From assembly GCA_905183005.1 (NCBI GenBank), contig CAJJDO010000022.1, forward strand, positions 549,151-613,150: 64,000 nt of DNA, read 5' to 3'. Source of the stretch: Paramecium pentaurelia. Its lineage: Eukaryota > Ciliophora > Oligohymenophorea > Peniculida > Parameciidae. Position numbers and translations under genes: made by a program. Positions within the stretch are counted from its first letter, which is position 1. Every line of letters starts with the position of its first letter. The notes beneath the pieces were generated by a model. The model was not told the origin of the DNA, did no database searches, and saw only the letters and a list, made by a program, of their open reading frames with translations. Positions 61,681 through 64,000 of this stretch are shown piece by piece.

Positions 61681-63520
61681 ATGAATTCTGAAGTCTAAGA
61701 CATTATAGATTTATATTAATAGATAGTTTCCAATTTAGATTTAAATCCATAACGTGATATCACAATGTATTTATTAAAGTGATACTATAATAGAGAATAA
61801 TTAAAAAATGAAAGAAATTATTGCACAATATTCAGAATCATGTTTCCATTTTTAGAAAAGGAAATAGATAATATTCAAAAAGAAAGAAATCCAACAGGTG
61901 AAAAATTGTAAGGACTAATTGAATTTTTAGTAAATCATCATGAATATATAAATAGTCTTATCCAGTTTTAACAATGGATTTATCACATATAAGTGGACAT
62001 TCTATTGCATAAGGAGATTTGAGACATCTTTACAACTTTTTATAAATTTTACTTGAATTATCAAAACTTTATAAGGATTAAGTTTAAAATACAAGATCAA
62101 ATTCTACAAGCTAACAAAATTTTTAATAAGATAATTCAACTCCTCCAGAATAATAATCAGGTAAGTTATTTAATTAAATTAGATTATTTTAATGATAATG
62201 CTGAGTATGAAGAATCATCCTAAAAAGACGGTGGAAATTTTGAAACCAAGAAAATATAAAGGAATCAATCCCTAAAGGATCTTAAAAAAGGTGCTAATTA
62301 AAATAATAATGCTACTGCTAAAAATTAATTATCAAATAATTAACGAAAATCTTCAGCTAGAAAAGTTGAATAGAAAAAAGTATTAAATTCAAAGGAAAAT
62401 AAGTTAAAAGCTATAAGTAATGATTTATTACCTGTTACTTAACTTTAATAAAGAATAATAACACAAGATCCTAATATAGCTATAAAATATAAAAAATAAT
62501 AATAGCAACAATAAAAGAAATCATCTAAAAAATAATAAAAATCATAATCACCTAAAGAAGAAGAAGAAGAATAACTAGATTAATTAGATTTTGGTTTTTA
62601 AGATATAAGTGAAATAGATTATTAGTTTTTGGAATAACATGATGAAGAAGAAATTAATTAATTAGATGATCATGATCCAACAAAAGTTAAATATTTTAGA
62701 GAATTATAAAAGGATGATATAAGAAAATTATTATAAGAAAAAATGAAAGAAGAAGAAGAATTTGGTGAATAACCAGAAATTGATCATTTTATAGATTCTT
62801 AAATTCAAGTTATAAAAGAATCATTAGGTAATATGAAAAATTAACCACCAAGTGATGAAAAAGAAACTATTGAAAAAATTATAAAAAATAGAAATTAATA
62901 TAAAGAATTTTTAAAAGATTATCTTAAAACTTATCAATAAAAATAAAAGAAACAAGAATCATAATAAAATAAATCAATGCAAGATTAAAAATAATTAAAT
63001 AAAATGAATCAAAAAAAAAAAGATGATTTAAAAAAAGAATTTGAAAATGAACATTTATCAATGTATTATAAATTAAGAGATGAAAAATTAAATTATTTAA
63101 GAAAAATGTAAATATTTTATATATTTCTCATAGTCATCGAATTATTTTTGAATTAGAAAAAAGAAAGATTATAGATGAGAAAAAAGATCATCTATAAATG
63201 AGAAGATAATAAAATATAATTACTAGAAATGCATTAGCATCTGTTGAAAATGCTTATAATGATAAAATTACAATGTTAAAAGAAAAATTATAAAATGAAC
63301 GAAAAGAAAGGCATGTTGCAGGAGTTGCATAAAAATAAGTAAATTATTTTATGATTTTAAGATTCTCTCAAAATTAGAAAAAGAATTAAAAGATGAAAAA
63401 ATTAAATAAATTCAAGAATTGAAAGATATTTGGAGATAAGAAAAAGAAAGATTTGATTATTTAATGAAAGATGATGGAGAATTAGAAAAGAGAATTCTTT
63501 AAATTTATAAAAAATATTGA
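61681..63520 (+). CDS. CEP95-like centrosomal/basal-body coiled-coil protein
   Basis: 575 aa with introns of 15 (or a TGA codon), 26, 22, 26 and 23 nt; exon sum divides by three. The N-terminal 130 residues end with LSHISGHSIAQGDLRHLYNF, LQILLELSKLYKDQ, matching the NN-CH (calponin-homology-like) domain of CEP95-type proteins, where HI.GE.I..GD...... is typical. The middle is Gln/Lys-rich and disordered; the C-terminal 180 residues are coiled coil (LEKELKDEKIKQIQELKDIW). Expected at centrioles or basal bodies, which fits a ciliate. Moderately confident in the family. Confidence 0.7.
61779..61793 (+). other. Candidate 15-nt intron (or in-frame TGA)
   Basis: GTGATACTATAATAG. Unspliced it puts TGA (61780-61782) in the middle of an otherwise open frame; removing it as a GT...AG intron keeps phase because its length is 15. 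All other introns in the window are 18 nt or longer. Confidence 0.6.
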
Positions 63521-63582
63521 GAAATTATATGCTATTATTAATTATTTACCTATATTTATTTAAATTAAATTTTATTTTCTAA

Positions 63583-64000
63583 ATGATTTTTGATCTAACA
63601 GGGTTAGATATTGCAATTGCCTAAATATCCTTAAATTTCTTGGTTTCTATATCATTTTTAATCAGATCAAAATATAATTAGAGGATTCAACAGAAATCTC
63701 AAAAAAATATTTTAAAAGTATTGACTTATTCTATTTAAGAAAAATAAAAAAAAGCAAAGTGATAATAACTTTTAAACTAAAATTACTATTTAAAACTAAA
63801 CATCCTCAAGTAAGTGTTAATTCAATTATAGTAAAAAAAAATATTAGTGCTCAAAAGTCTTTAAAATCTAATGAATTAGAATAGAATAATTCAAAAAAAA
63901 ATTAGGCTGAACACTATCCTTAATCTTCAGGGTTAATACTATCTCCTTGCAATAAAATATTAGGTAATAACATTAATAATAACTAGAAAATGACAAACTT
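63583..64000 (+). CDS. Unknown membrane-anchored protein, N-terminal part
   Basis: Starts MIFDLTGLDIAIAQISLNFL, an N-terminal hydrophobic helix (about residues 5-27), then a Lys/Gln/Asn-rich segment. Introns of 22 and 22 nt near 63718 and 63812 keep the frame open to the window edge. Runs off the right end; no family recognised. Confidence 0.55.

Overview
This window is macronuclear-type DNA from a ciliate, most likely Paramecium or a close oligohymenophorean relative. TAA and TAG occur throughout conserved protein domains where glutamine fits, and TGA is the only codon that ends genes. Introns are tiny (mostly 20-35 nt, GT...AG). The DNA is extremely AT-rich and genes are packed closely. Under the standard code almost every gene looks shattered, so all models here use TAA/TAG = Gln and splice small introns by eye. 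Where I could check them, the summed exon lengths divide by three. No tRNA, rRNA, CRISPR array or transposon was recognised.

Layout, 1-20 kb: MORN-repeat protein (-), cytochrome c oxidase 5B-like subunit with a long extension (+, interrupted by a 403-N gap flanked by a near-duplicate), class I histone deacetylase (-), divergent importin alpha (-), proteasome alpha subunit PSMA1 (+), Golgin A7/ERF4-like protein (-), ABHD17-like hydrolase (+), helical-repeat protein (-), bZIP factor (-), a metallo-beta-lactamase/twin cyclic-nucleotide-binding protein resembling Dictyostelium GbpA/GbpB phosphodiesterases (-), and an unknown protein (-). 20-40 kb: large unknown protein (-), cation/Ca2+ exchanger (+), second bZIP (+), STK32-like kinase (+), unknown coiled-coil protein (-), RING/B-box/coiled-coil (TRIM-like) protein (-), two unknown proteins (+), M14 carboxypeptidase (-), aromatic amino acid hydroxylase (+), CBP3/UQCC1 complex III chaperone (-), and an unknown protein (+).

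40-64 kb: ribosomal protein L23/uL14 (-), PH-domain kinase (-), RING/IBR-like zinc protein (+), ankyrin protein (-), unknown acidic protein (-), two small or lipid-anchored proteins (-), spliceosomal cyclophilin PPIL4 with a Lys/Glu and Ser-rich tail (-), monoacylglycerol lipase-like protein (+), small RVxF/CaaX protein (-), GPI ethanolamine phosphate transferase PIG-O (-), alpha-methylacyl-CoA racemase (+), MYND-like zinc finger/kinase fusion (+), CEP95-like centrosomal protein (+) and the start of one more gene.

There is no operon or gene-cluster logic. Most genes are housekeeping or signalling genes, several in head-to-head pairs with as little as 29 bp between start codons. The points most worth a second look are the MBL-CNB protein, the MYND-kinase fusion, a 15-nt intron or in-frame TGA in the CEP95-like gene, the ultra-short bidirectional promoters, and two duplications that look like assembly artefacts and distort three gene models.
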